From positions 1 through 5,749 of the forward strand of contig JAJUIM010000134.1 of NCBI GenBank assembly GCA_029267645.1: a DNA stretch of 5,749 nucleotides, read 5' to 3'. The notes beneath the pieces are model-generated. The model saw only the letters and a program-made list of their open reading frames with translations. It did not search any database and was not told the DNA's origin. How positions within the stretch are numbered: position 1 is the stretch's first letter; each line of letters begins with the position of its first letter. Positions 1-5,749 of the stretch are shown here, one piece after another. The DNA comes from Microbacterium sp. (GTDB taxonomy: Bacteria; Actinomycetota; Actinomycetes; Actinomycetales; Microbacteriaceae). The position numbers and the translations under genes are program-made.

Positions 1-353
1 AGATCCTCGAGCACGGCGCCGTCGCGCGTGATGATGACGTCGCGGGCGTCGGCGCGCGGCGGGGTCGCCGCGATCAGGAGGCCCGGCGCCTGCTCGACCG
101 GCAGGTCCTTCAGGGAGTGCACGAGCAGGTCGCACTCGCCCGCCATGAGCGCCTCGCGCAGGCGGGTCGCGAAGACGCCCGCGCCGCCGAGCGACGCGAG
201 CGAGGCGCGGTTGGTGTCGCCCTCGGAGGTGATCTCGACGAGCTCGACGGGGCGCCCGGAGACGCGCTCGAGCTCGCGCGCGACCATGCCCGACTGGGCG
301 ACCGCGAGCCGGCTGCGGCGCGTGCCGAGGCGGATCGGCGTGGAATCGGACAT
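1..353 (-). CDS. hemC: Hydroxymethylbilane synthase (porphobilinogen deaminase), N-terminal part, cut by window edge
   Basis: This cytoplasmic enzyme joins four porphobilinogen units into the linear tetrapyrrole hydroxymethylbilane, an early step of heme synthesis. The visible part is the first 117 codons; the rest lies beyond position 1. I read an N-terminal strand IRLGTRRSRLAVAQ (residues 7-20), which matches the family's opening substrate-binding motif. The motif HSLKDLP (79-85) contains the lysine and the catalytic aspartate (D83), matching the HSMKDVP segment of the E. coli enzyme. A further typical stretch is ITSEGD (41-46). The ATG at 353-351 is chosen because the domain motif begins only six residues later. 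The stop codon of hemQ lies 5 nt upstream, so the two are almost certainly cotranscribed. The ribosome binding site is weak (an AGG about 5 nt before the ATG), so translation may depend on ribosomes finishing hemQ. Identity is firm; the full length (usually about 300-330 residues) cannot be checked here. Confidence 0.95.
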   Translation of the reverse strand, partial: MSDSTPIRLGTRRSRLAVAQSGMVARELERVSGRPVELVEITSEGDTNRASLASLGGAGVFATRLREALMAGECDLLVHSLKDLPVEQAPGLLIAATPPRADARDVIITRDGAVLED

Positions 354-358
354 GACGC

Positions 359-1036
359 CTACAGCACCACCTCGGGGATCTCCTCCACCGGGATGCGTCG
401 GCCCGTGAAGAACGGCACCTCCTCGCGCACGTGCAGGCGCGCCTCGGTGTACCGCAGATCGCGCATCATGTCGACGAGGTCTGTGAGCGAGTCGGACTCC
501 ATCGGGAGCATCCACTCGTAGTCGCCGAGCGCGAAGGCCGGCATCGTGTTGGCGACGACGCTGCGGAAGGCCGCGCCGCGGCGCCCGTGGTCGGCGAGCA
601 TCTTGCGGCGCTCGTCGTCGGGCAGCAGGTACCAGTCGTAGCTGCGCACGAACGGGTAGACGACGAGCCAGTCGCGGGCGCGCTCGCCGCGCAGGTAGCC
701 CGGCACGTGCGCCTTGTTGAACTCGGAGTCGCGGTGCACGGCCATGCCGCTCCACGTCGGGAGCAGGTTGGCGAGGAGGCTCGTGCGGCGCAGGCGGCGC
801 GTCGCGGCCTGCAGGTGCTCGGGAACGGGCCCGTGCAGCCAGATCATGAGGTCGGCGTCGGCGCGCATGCCGCTGACGTCGTAGAACCCGCGGATCGTCA
901 CGCCCTCGGCGGCGAGCTCCGACACGACCTGCTCGAGGTCGGCGGTGTCCTCCGTCGCGACGGGGCGGACGGGGTTTCGTCGCCAGACGGTCCAGAGGCT
1001 GAAGTCATCACCGGAGGGAGCATCGATTTCTGGCAT
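359..1036 (-). CDS. hemQ: Coproheme decarboxylase HemQ/ChdC (chlorite dismutase-like family)
   Basis: HemQ carries out the last step of the coproporphyrin-dependent heme pathway: hydrogen-peroxide-driven decarboxylation of two propionates of iron coproporphyrin III (coproheme) to give heme b. The 225-residue product is of normal length for actinobacterial members. The conserved block around YPFVRSYDWYLLP (127-139), ADHG (148-151) and FALGDYEW (168-175) is clear, and REEVPFFTGRR closes the fold near the C terminus. Spacing against known enzymes identifies Y127 as the catalytic tyrosine, H150 as the proximal heme ligand and H110 (in KAHVPGYLRG) as the distal histidine. Their spacings of 17 and 23 residues equal those of H118, Y135 and H158 in the Corynebacterium diphtheriae enzyme, as I recall that numbering. 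The ATG at 1036-1034 is the only plausible start: no in-frame start codon was found just upstream, and the conserved FSLWTVW strand follows at residues 12-18. A GGAG lies unusually close (2 nt) to the ATG. The gene is followed 5 nt later by hemC. Confidence 0.95.
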   Translation of the reverse strand: MPEIDAPSGDDFSLWTVWRRNPVRPVATEDTADLEQVVSELAAEGVTIRGFYDVSGMRADADLMIWLHGPVPEHLQAATRRLRRTSLLANLLPTWSGMAVHRDSEFNKAHVPGYLRGERARDWLVVYPFVRSYDWYLLPDDERRKMLADHGRRGAAFRSVVANTMPAFALGDYEWMLPMESDSLTDLVDMMRDLRYTEARLHVREEVPFFTGRRIPVEEIPEVVL

Positions 1037-1080
1037 GTCTCCATCATGCTCCCCACCCCGCGCCCGCGGCGAATCCTCCC

Positions 1081-1133
1081 GGGGAATCCCCCGCGAACCC
1101 TCGCGACCAGGGACTTCCCTGGCCCCGCGGGGC
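1081..1133. repeat. Cluster of inverted repeats between the DUF3618 gene and hemQ
   Basis: The 103-bp gap between the DUF3618 stop and the hemQ start holds three closely packed inverted repeats. Nearest the upstream gene is the 12-bp perfect palindrome GCCCCGCGGGGC (1122-1133), only 6 nt past the stop codon. Next is CCAGGGA/TCCCTGG with a 2-nt centre (1107-1122), which would form a 6-bp stem with a 4-nt loop in RNA. Last is GGGGA/TCCCC around a single base (1081-1091). None is followed by a run of U on the transcribed strand, so a classical intrinsic terminator is not shown. In a GC-rich actinobacterium these could still attenuate or protect the transcript, or bind a regulator. Some self-complementarity is expected by chance in such GC-rich DNA, so the function is uncertain. 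Confidence 0.4.
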
Positions 1134-1139
1134 GCAGGG

Positions 1140-1409
1140 TCAGCGGGAGATCAGGCGCGCGAGGCCCCACACGGCGGATCCGACCGCCGCGGCGCCCACG
1201 ACGATGGCGCCGAGCGCGACGCCCGGCTGCTCGTCCGCGACGGATCGGGCCTTCGCGATCGCACGGTCGGTCGCCTTGCGGATGCGCTTGGGGTAGTTCG
1301 CCTTGATCTCGATCGCGGCGAGCGCGGCCTTGAGCTCGGCCCGCGCGAGCTGCACGGGGTCGGAGATGCCGCTCGGCACGACCGTGGGCGACGACTGCTC
1401 AGAACTCAT
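1140..1409 (-). CDS. DUF3618 family small membrane protein
   Basis: This is an 89-residue protein of unknown function that fits the actinobacterial DUF3618 family. The family signature is visible as ARAELKAALAAIEIKANYPKR (residues 22-42 without the flanks): an amphipathic helix with an Arg-Ala-Glu-Leu start, an AIE core and the closing YPKR. After a basic linker (43-58) comes one hydrophobic, small-residue-rich helix (about 62-85, GVALGAIVVGAAAVGSAV), which should cross the membrane, and a short tail ending in LISR. The ATG at 1409-1407 lies inside the 3' end of the holin-like gene, an 11-nt overlap, and is preceded by a good ribosome binding site. It is therefore the last gene of a three-gene membrane block. 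Members of this family often sit beside holin-like and YtxH-like genes, which is a recollection and not something shown here. The biochemical role is not known; an accessory part of an envelope complex is a guess from context. Confidence 0.85.
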   Translation of the reverse strand: MSSEQSSPTVVPSGISDPVQLARAELKAALAAIEIKANYPKRIRKATDRAIAKARSVADEQPGVALGAIVVGAAAVGSAVWGLARLISR

Positions 1410-1824
1410 CCGCGAACTCCTTCACGATGGCCGCGTCGGCCTTGGCCGCGGCGCCCGGGCTCTCGAGCTTCATGATGGCGCGCACGTGGCGCACGTAGGC
1501 CCACAGGCCGCACACCGCGATCATGACGACGCCGATGCCGAGCACGATGAGCGCCGAGGCCCACAGCGGCATCCACAGGTCGAGCAGGATGATGAGGAAC
1601 GCCAGGAACGCGGGGATCGTCCAGAACAGGAAGAACAGCGCCGCGATCGCGAAGATCGCGGTCCAGCCGCCGTGCTTGACGAGCTGCCCGACGTACTTCT
1701 TGATCGCCTCGAGCTCGGCCGAGACGAGGTTCTTCACGAGCTCCGGGACGTCGCCGATGAGCGAGAAGAGGCTGTCGTCGGCCCGGTCGCGCAGCGGCGA
1801 GGCCTTGTGCGCGTCGCCGGCCAT
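1399..1824 (-). CDS. Phage holin family protein (holin superfamily 3, formerly DUF1469)
   Basis: The 141-residue product looks like the actinobacterial proteins called phage holin family protein (Phage_holin_3_6 type). Despite the name, these are ordinary chromosomal membrane proteins, and a lytic role is not implied. Residues 1-17 are polar. A predicted amphipathic helix with LFSLIGDVPELVKNLVSAEL (19-38) is followed by two long hydrophobic segments at about 54-80 and 87-112, then a charged tail (113-141) rich in Ala, Lys and Glu. The two hydrophobic segments form a membrane hairpin with both ends probably cytoplasmic. The frame stays open for 70 codons upstream, but the ATG at 1824-1822 is preferred: it overlaps the YtxH-like gene's stop by one base (TGATG), the family's N-terminal helix starts soon after it, and AAGAAGG lies about 10 nt upstream. 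It overlaps the DUF3618 gene by 11 nt. There is no endolysin or other phage gene nearby. The molecular function is unknown. Confidence 0.85.
   Translation of the reverse strand: MAGDAHKASPLRDRADDSLFSLIGDVPELVKNLVSAELEAIKKYVGQLVKHGGWTAIFAIAALFFLFWTIPAFLAFLIILLDLWMPLWASALIVLGIGVVMIAVCGLWAYVRHVRAIMKLESPGAAAKADAAIVKEFADEF
1417..1422 (-). promoter_or_regulatory. Ribosome binding site of the DUF3618 gene
   Basis: On the minus strand AAGGAG lies 7 nt before the ATG at 1409, inside the coding sequence of the upstream holin-like gene. It supports that start and shows that the overlap of 11 nt is a real gene junction, with independent or coupled initiation on one transcript. Confidence 0.7.
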
Positions 1825-2141
1825 CAGTCGGCCGCCTTCTTCACGTCGCGCGCGGCTTCGGAGGCAGCCTCCGTCGCGGCGTCGACCTTCTGCCCCGGCG
1901 TGCCCTGCGTGTTCGACACGGTCTGCACGACCTTCACGAGGCCGGCCCACGCGACGCGCGGCACGGCCATGGCGCTCGTCTGGGCGAACTCCTTCGCCCG
2001 GCCCACCTGCTTCTGCACGGGCTCGAGCTCCCACACCTTCTCGGCCTGCGCCTTGATCTGCTCGTAGCGCGCACGCCCTGCGCGCGTGCCCAGCACGTAG
2101 CCGACGCCTAGGCCGACGACCAGCCCGATCTTTCCTCGCAT
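1824..2141 (-). CDS. YtxH-like small membrane-anchored protein
   Basis: This 105-residue protein resembles YtxH domain proteins, a loosely defined family of unknown biochemical role with some members linked to stress responses. It begins with a glycine-rich hydrophobic helix (residues 3-18, KIGLVVGLGVGYVLGT less its first residue) that has a GxxxG-like spacing and would anchor it in the membrane. The typical junction GTRAGRARYEQI (18-29) follows, then a long, Ala- and charge-rich, probably helical or coiled region to the end (DVKKAAD). The ATG at 2141-2139 is well supported by GGAGGG 5 nt upstream; a much longer reading of the same frame would cover the cgoX gene and is rejected. It is the first gene of the three-gene membrane block and its stop shares one base with the next start (TGATG), indicating coupled translation. 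A 76-bp gap separates it from cgoX, with a possible own promoter. The family assignment rests on the N-terminal pattern only. Confidence 0.8.
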   Translation of the reverse strand: MRGKIGLVVGLGVGYVLGTRAGRARYEQIKAQAEKVWELEPVQKQVGRAKEFAQTSAMAVPRVAWAGLVKVVQTVSNTQGTPGQKVDAATEAASEAARDVKKAAD

Positions 2142-2146
2142 GGGAA

Positions 2147-2152
2147 CCCTCC
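2147..2152 (-). promoter_or_regulatory. Strong ribosome binding site of the YtxH-like gene
   Basis: GGAGGG on the minus strand lies 5 nt before the ATG at 2141. It is the best Shine-Dalgarno match among the genes here and fixes the start of the small protein, ruling out the longer open frame through cgoX. Confidence 0.8.
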
Positions 2153-2178
2153 GTAGTCGATGAGCTGCAGCGTGGTCT

Positions 2179-2207
2179 ACGTTACATTCCTCGTGCGGAA
2201 TGGTGCA
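2179..2207 (-). promoter_or_regulatory. Weak promoter candidate for the membrane-protein block, containing an inverted repeat
   Basis: The gap between cgoX and the YtxH-like gene is less GC-rich than its surroundings. On the minus strand a -10-like TAACGT (2179-2184) lies 17 nt from a -35-like TGCACC (2202-2207). Both match the sigma-70 consensus at only 3 of 6 positions. The start point would fall near 2172, leaving a leader of about 30 nt. The spacer holds an inverted repeat, CATTCC/GGAATG with a 6-nt centre (2185-2202), which abuts the -10. If real, this would let the three membrane genes be transcribed separately from hemE-cgoX. It is an inference from weak matches. Confidence 0.3.
2185..2202. 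repeat. Short inverted repeat CATTCC-N6-GGAATG in the cgoX/ytxH gap
   Basis: Two perfect 6-bp arms flank a 6-nt centre, 15 nt past the cgoX stop. The arms contain AATG/CATT steps that are uncommon in this GC-rich window. It could be a regulator's binding site or a weak RNA hairpin at the end of the cgoX message. No U-run follows, so a standard terminator is not supported. Confidence 0.45.
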
Positions 2208-2217
2208 GTCCTCGTCG

Positions 2218-3699
2218 TCATTCGGAAAACAGGACGGCGCGGCGCACGCGGTCGGCCTCGGCGATCGCGTCGGGCACCACCTGCGCGAGGCCCGTGCCCG
2301 CGAGCCAGGCGCCGACCGCGCCGATCCGCGGAACCGCGCGGATCGCGTCGCGCGCTTGGCGCGTCGCCTCGGCCTGGCCGAAGGTCGCGGCGGGCTGCGA
2401 CTGGTCGAATCGCTCGACGCGGTACCCGAGCAGCTGCTCGGGCGCAAGGGGGGTGCCGAGCAGGTCGGACGCCTCCGACAGCGCGAGCGATGCGGCCGCC
2501 GCGTCGTCGAGGCCGTCGGTCGCGGGCGGCTCCTCTGCGCTGCCGAACGACACGCGCACGGCGTGCACGCCGGGCTCCATCTGCTCGGCCACCCACTGCC
2601 ACTTCGCGGTCGAGTGCGTGAGCGCCTTCGCGCGGTGCGATCCGGGCACCGTGAGCACGCCGGTGCCGCGCGGTTTGGCGTCGAGCTCGGGGCTCTGCAC
2701 AACGAGCGTGATGACCGTGACCGAGGGCCCCGGCACGGGCGGATCCTCGGCGAGGCCCTCCGCGTGCGGCGCGAGCAGGCGGCGGGCGGGGCGCTCCTCG
2801 GTCGCGACGATCACGCCGTCGGCGGCGATCGTCTCGGGGCCGTCCTCGCCCTCGATCTCGACGAGCCAGCCGTCGCCGTCTTCGAGGATCCGCGTCGCGG
2901 GCGCGCCGAGGCGCACCTCGCCGCCCGCCTCCTCGACGGCCGCGGCGAGCGCGTCGGTGAGCGTCGCCATGCCGCCGCGCAGGCCTCGCACGGCGCCGCC
3001 AGGGGCGGCCTTGCGCTTCTCAGCGAGCGAGAGCACGGCGCCCGAGAGCGAGCCCGCGCGCGTGAGCGCCTGGTTCAGGCCGGGAGCCGCGATGTCGGGG
3101 TCGATGTCCTCGGCCGACGCCGAGTAGACGCCGGTCGTGACGGGGGCGACGAGGCGGTCGAGCACGCGCGATCCCATGCGCGAGCGCACGAGCGCGCCGA
3201 GCGAGTGGGCGTGGCCGATCGTGAGTACGGGGCGCACGCGGTCGAGGTAGGCCCGCCACGCGCCGCGCCACCCGATGACGCGGCGCACGTCGTCCGCGAA
3301 GGGGTTGCCGGGGATCCCGAGCACGCCGCCCGCGGGCAGCGGCGCGGCGCCGATGCCGGGAACGCCCGCGACCCAGGCGCCGCCCGCGCCGGTGCCGGGA
3401 TCCACGACGCGGTCGGCGAGCCCCAGCTCGTCGACGAGCTTCGCGACGTGGCCGCCGCGGGTCGCGAAGCTCTCGGCGCCGAGGTCGAGCGGGATGCCCG
3501 CGACCTCGGCCGAGCGGATCGCGCCGCCCGGGCGCGAGGCGGCGTCGACGACCGTCACGCCGATGTCGAGCTTCGCGATCTCGCGCGCCGCGACGAGGCC
3601 CCCCGCGCCCGCGCCGATCACGACGATGCGGCTGCCCTGCGCGCGCTCGTGCAGGTCGCCGAGGTCGTAGGGAGCCGCGCCGTCCACGTCGTCGCTCAC
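2218..3699 (-). CDS. hemY: FAD-dependent coproporphyrinogen III oxidase (HemY/CgoX; often annotated protoporphyrinogen oxidase)
   Basis: The enzyme removes six electrons from the porphyrinogen ring with oxygen and FAD. Because HemQ is encoded nearby, the expected substrate is coproporphyrinogen III and the product coproporphyrin III, not protoporphyrin IX; this is inferred from pathway knowledge. Of 493 residues, the FAD-binding GAGAGG (29-34) with a preceding beta strand RIVVI and an acidic D52 at the end of the second strand are plain. PGGAIRS (57-63) completes the dinucleotide-binding start. Also visible are LGAESF (73-78), the substrate-domain segment [12 protein letters not shown] (182-193), the [13 protein letters not shown] motif (239-251), and a C-terminal FAD-contact region around [17 protein letters not shown] (463-479). 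The GTG start at 3699-3697 overlaps the hemE stop as GTGA, a typical coupled junction; it leaves about 22 extra residues before the FAD motif. No clear ribosome binding site is seen, which fits coupling. The VYS segment differs from the GIYAG form of other families, so the sequence is a divergent actinobacterial member. Confidence 0.92.
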   Translation of the reverse strand: MSDDVDGAAPYDLGDLHERAQGSRIVVIGAGAGGLVAAREIAKLDIGVTVVDAASRPGGAIRSAEVAGIPLDLGAESFATRGGHVAKLVDELGLADRVVDPGTGAGGAWVAGVPGIGAAPLPAGGVLGIPGNPFADDVRRVIGWRGAWRAYLDRVRPVLTIGHAHSLGALVRSRMGSRVLDRLVAPVTTGVYSASAEDIDPDIAAPGLNQALTRAGSLSGAVLSLAEKRKAAPGGAVRGLRGGMATLTDALAAAVEEAGGEVRLGAPATRILEDGDGWLVEIEGEDGPETIAADGVIVATEERPARRLLAPHAEGLAEDPPVPGPSVTVITLVVQSPELDAKPRGTGVLTVPGSHRAKALTHSTAKWQWVAEQMEPGVHAVRVSFGSAEEPPATDGLDDAAAASLALSEASDLLGTPLAPEQLLGYRVERFDQSQPAATFGQAEATRQARDAIRAVPRIGAVGAWLAGTGLAQVVPDAIAEADRVRRAVLFSE

Positions 3700-4733
3700 A
3701 GCGAGTGCACGAGCTCGACGATGCGGGTGAGGACCGCGGGGTCCGTCTCGGGCGGCACGCCGTGGCCGAGGTTCACGACGTGCGCGCGGGCGGCGCGGCC
3801 GCGCTCGACGACGTCGCGCACGTGCGCCTCGAGCACCTCCCACGGCGCCTGCAGCATGGCGGGGTCGATGTTGCCCTGCAGCGTCGTCTCGGGGCCCACG
3901 ATCTCGGCCGCCTCATCGAGCGGCAGGCGCCAGTCGACGCCGACCGCGTCGGCGATGCCGCCGAGGCGCATGTCGGCGAGGAAGGGACCCGTGCCGACGC
4001 CGAAGTGGATCCGCGGCACGCCGGCGGCGCCCTCGAGCGCGCGCGCCGAATGGGGCGCGACGAACTCGCGGTAGTCGGCGGGCGAGAGCGATCCCGCCCA
4101 CGAGTCGAAGAGCTGCACGGCCGCGGCGCCCGCCTCGACTTGCGCGCCGAGGAACGCGGCCGAGATCTCGGCGAGCCAGCCCGCCAGGCGGTTCCAGGTC
4201 GCAGGGTCGGCGTGCATCATGGCCCGAGCGCGCATGTGCTCCTTCGACGGGCCGCCCTCGACGAGGTAGGCGGCGAGCGTGAAGGGAGCGCCCGCGAATC
4301 CGATGAGGGGCGTGCCCTGCGGCTCGAGCTCGGCGTTCGTGAGGCGCACGGCCTCGCGGATCGGCTCGGCACGCTCGGCGATCGCCGACGCGGGGATCTG
4401 CGTGATGCGCGCGACGTCGTCGGCCGTGCGCACGGGCTCGGCGAACACGGGGCCCTTGCCCGCGACGATCTCGACGTCGACGCCCGCGAGCTTCAGCGGC
4501 ACGACGATGTCGCTGAAGAACACCGCCGCGTCGACGCCGTGGCGGCGCACGGGCTGCAGCGTGATCTCCGACGCCATGGCGGGGTCGAGGCACGCGTCGA
4601 GCATGCGCGTGCCGACGCGCAGCTCGCGGTACTCGGGCAGCGACCTGCCCGCCTGTCGCATGAACCAGATCGGGGTCGTGTCGGGGCGCGCGCCCGTCAG
4701 CGCGGCGACGAGGGGGGCATCCGTGACGGCCAT
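3696..4733 (-). CDS. hemE: Uroporphyrinogen III decarboxylase
   Basis: HemE removes the four acetate carboxyls of uroporphyrinogen III, giving coproporphyrinogen III, with no cofactor, in the cytoplasm. The 345-residue length is normal. The signature [16 protein letters not shown] (21-36) carries the substrate-binding arginines R26 and R30. FFSDIVVPL (72-80) holds D75, matching the key aspartate (D86 in the human enzyme). Y156 in AAYLVEG matches human Y164, S211 in QLFDSWAG lies in the second signature, and H324 in [12 protein letters not shown] matches human H339. [10 protein letters not shown] (145-154) and LQGNIDP (285-291) are further family blocks, so all recognisable active-site residues are present. 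The ATG at 4733-4731 is chosen because the signature begins some 20 residues later; a longer open frame upstream would run through the AI-2E gene and is rejected. Only a weak GAAG about 8 nt before the ATG can serve as ribosome binding site, and a palindrome lies just beyond it. The 3' end overlaps hemY by 4 nt. Confidence 0.97.
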   Translation of the reverse strand: MAVTDAPLVAALTGARPDTTPIWFMRQAGRSLPEYRELRVGTRMLDACLDPAMASEITLQPVRRHGVDAAVFFSDIVVPLKLAGVDVEIVAGKGPVFAEPVRTADDVARITQIPASAIAERAEPIREAVRLTNAELEPQGTPLIGFAGAPFTLAAYLVEGGPSKEHMRARAMMHADPATWNRLAGWLAEISAAFLGAQVEAGAAAVQLFDSWAGSLSPADYREFVAPHSARALEGAAGVPRIHFGVGTGPFLADMRLGGIADAVGVDWRLPLDEAAEIVGPETTLQGNIDPAMLQAPWEVLEAHVRDVVERGRAARAHVVNLGHGVPPETDPAVLTRIVELVHSL

Positions 4734-4744
4734 GGATCCATCTT

Positions 4745-4760
4745 CGCACCGCGCGGTGCG
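4745..4760. promoter_or_regulatory. Perfect 16-bp palindrome upstream of hemE
   Basis: CGCACCGCGCGGTGCG is identical to its own reverse complement and lies in the 47-bp gap between the AI-2E stop and the hemE start, ending 11 nt before the hemE ATG. In RNA it could fold as a 6-bp stem with a GCGC loop, whose last base is the first of the weak GAAG ribosome binding site. It could be an operator, a transcript-end hairpin for the AI-2E gene without a U-run, or a structure that limits hemE translation. Which of these applies cannot be told from sequence, and chance is not excluded in such GC-rich DNA. Confidence 0.4.
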
Positions 4761-4780
4761 GGGTGCCCGTGAGTTCCGGA

Positions 4781-5749
4781 TCAGGCCGGGGGCGCCTCCT
4801 TCGCCGCGTCGTCGTCGCCCGAGAGCCAGCGCAGCCAGCGCGCCGAGGGATCCGATTCGAGCACGAGCGCGCGTACGAGCAGCGTGAGCGGGACGGCAAG
4901 GATCGCACCGAGCGGACCGATCACGAAGGTCCAGAACACGACCGAGAAGAAGCTCAGCGTGAGGGTCAGGCCCACGGCGTCGCTCACGAACTTCGGCTGG
5001 ATCATGACCTGCAACGTGACGTTCGCGACGATGTAGACGCCGACGACGATGAGGGCCGTGACCCAGTCGTTCGTGACGAGCGCGAGCACGGCGGGCGGCA
5101 CGAGGCCCAAGACGAAGCCGATGTTGGGGATGAAGTTCGTGACGAACGAGAGGATGCCCCACACGAGCGGCGCGGGCACGTCGAGGAAGTACAGCGCCAC
5201 GGCGTCGATGACGGCGACGATGAGGCCGAACGAGGCGTTGACGACGAAGTAGCGCCGGACGCCCGCGCAGTAGGCGCGCATGCGGTCGACGACGGGGCGG
5301 ATCGAGGGCCCGAACGCCCGCTCGGCCCGCGCGTAGCGCGAGGCGTCGACGCCCATGAAGATGACGTAGGCGAGCACGAAGAAGAACGTCATGACGACGC
5401 CGATGACGCTCGACGACATCGACGTCGCGGTGCTGATGATCGTCGAGGTGCTGAAGATCGACGACAGCTGGCTGCCGATCATGGCGTTGACGCCGAGATC
5501 CTCGAGCCAGGCGTAGACGTCCTGCGTCATGCGCGTGAACTCGGGCACGAGGTCGGTGACGAGGCGGATGAACTCGGTCACGGCGAAGGCCAGCAGCAGC
5601 GCGAGCACGGCGAGCACGACGTACGACAGCAGGATCACGCCGACCGTGCCGACCCAGCGCGGGGCGCCCGTGCGGGCGATCGCGGGGCCGATCGGATAGC
5701 AGATGATGACGATGACGGCGGCGATCGCGACGGGGCCGAAGACGTCGCG
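4781..5749 (-). CDS. AI-2E family transporter (TerC-unrelated, PerM/TqsA-type membrane protein), N terminus beyond window
   Basis: The frame is open from the window edge to the TGA at 4783-4781, giving 322 visible residues. A GTG at 5638 exists, but it is probably internal because 37 more in-frame codons upstream encode a hydrophobic helix of the expected kind ([19 protein letters not shown]). Family hallmarks are alternating hydrophobic segments, a central polar domain after the second helix (about residues 60-110), the loop [20 protein letters not shown] and the near-terminal [19 protein letters not shown] charged tail ([13 protein letters not shown]) closes the protein. Family members are polytopic inner-membrane proteins of about 350-400 residues. 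Some export autoinducer-2, others act in sodium or proton exchange or remain unassigned, so the substrate here is unknown. The gene lies 47 bp before hemE in the same direction. A shared transcript is possible, but there is no known functional link to heme synthesis. Confidence 0.9.
   Translation of the reverse strand, partial: RDVFGPVAIAAVIVIICYPIGPAIARTGAPRWVGTVGVILLSYVVLAVLALLLAFAVTEFIRLVTDLVPEFTRMTQDVYAWLEDLGVNAMIGSQLSSIFSTSTIISTATSMSSSVIGVVMTFFFVLAYVIFMGVDASRYARAERAFGPSIRPVVDRMRAYCAGVRRYFVVNASFGLIVAVIDAVALYFLDVPAPLVWGILSFVTNFIPNIGFVLGLVPPAVLALVTNDWVTALIVVGVYIVANVTLQVMIQPKFVSDAVGLTLTLSFFSVVFWTFVIGPLGAILAVPLTLLVRALVLESDPSARWLRWLSGDDDAAKEAPPA

Noticed and set aside
1037..1080. A possible hemQ promoter with CATGAT as -10.
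   Set aside because: No acceptable -35 lies at 16-18 nt, and the -10 would sit too close to the ATG.
898..1170. A 90-codon minus-strand frame across the gap before hemQ.
   Set aside because: It overlaps both hemQ and the DUF3618 gene in another frame, and its product is Pro/Ser/Arg-rich with no motif.
1399..1824. A prophage remnant, suggested by the name holin.
   Set aside because: No endolysin, integrase, capsid or attachment-like repeats are nearby. This protein family is widespread as normal chromosomal genes, and its base composition matches the neighbours.
1824..2702. A longer reading of the YtxH-like gene, starting inside hemY.
   Set aside because: The extra N-terminal part is Arg/Ser/Pro-rich shadow of hemY. 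The strong GGAGGG and membrane helix fix the start at 2141.
2200..4074. A 624-codon open frame on the plus strand opposite hemY and hemE.
   Set aside because: It runs antisense to two clearly identified enzymes. Its product is an Arg/Ala/His-rich low-complexity chain with no recognisable domain, as expected from GC-rich third positions.
4732..4741. The 10-bp palindrome ATGGATCCAT over the hemE start codon.
   Set aside because: It is short, contains the start codon, and is most likely coincidental.
3705..4772. A 355-codon plus-strand open frame opposite hemE, and a similar one at 431-1306 opposite hemQ.
   Set aside because: Both are antisense shadows with compositionally biased, domain-free products; the minus-strand genes carry full family motifs.

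Overview
The window reads as chromosomal DNA from a high-GC actinobacterium. The likely family is Microbacteriaceae or a close relative. This rests on the very GC-rich third codon positions, the actinobacterial form of HemQ, the DUF3618 family protein, and a gene that starts with GTG. The taxonomic placement is an inference. Every gene I can support lies on the minus strand, so transcription runs from position 5749 towards position 1. The long plus-strand open frames are GC-driven shadows.

Reading in the direction of transcription, the layout is as follows. An AI-2E family membrane transporter gene is cut at its N-terminal end by the window edge (5749-4781). A 47-bp gap with a perfect 16-bp palindrome follows. 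Then comes hemE (uroporphyrinogen decarboxylase, 4733-3696), overlapping by 4 nt with a hemY/cgoX-type FAD oxidase (3699-2218). A 76-bp gap, less GC-rich than its surroundings, holds a short inverted repeat, a weak promoter candidate and a strong ribosome binding site. Three small membrane-protein genes follow, with ends that overlap: a YtxH-like protein (2141-1824), a phage-holin-3-superfamily protein (1824-1399) and a DUF3618 protein (1409-1140). A 103-bp GC-rich gap with inverted repeats separates them from hemQ/chdC (coproheme decarboxylase, 1036-359). After 5 nt comes the N-terminal part of hemC (hydroxymethylbilane synthase), which runs off the window at position 1.

The four heme genes fit the coproporphyrin-dependent route. 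HemC makes hydroxymethylbilane, HemE makes coproporphyrinogen III, HemY/CgoX oxidises it to coproporphyrin III, and HemQ decarboxylates coproheme to heme b after iron insertion. The iron-inserting ferrochelatase (cpfC/hemH) is not in the window; it may lie beyond either edge or elsewhere. The most notable point is the three-gene set of small, apparently envelope-associated proteins placed between two halves of a heme cluster. No mobile element, CRISPR array, rRNA or tRNA was seen.
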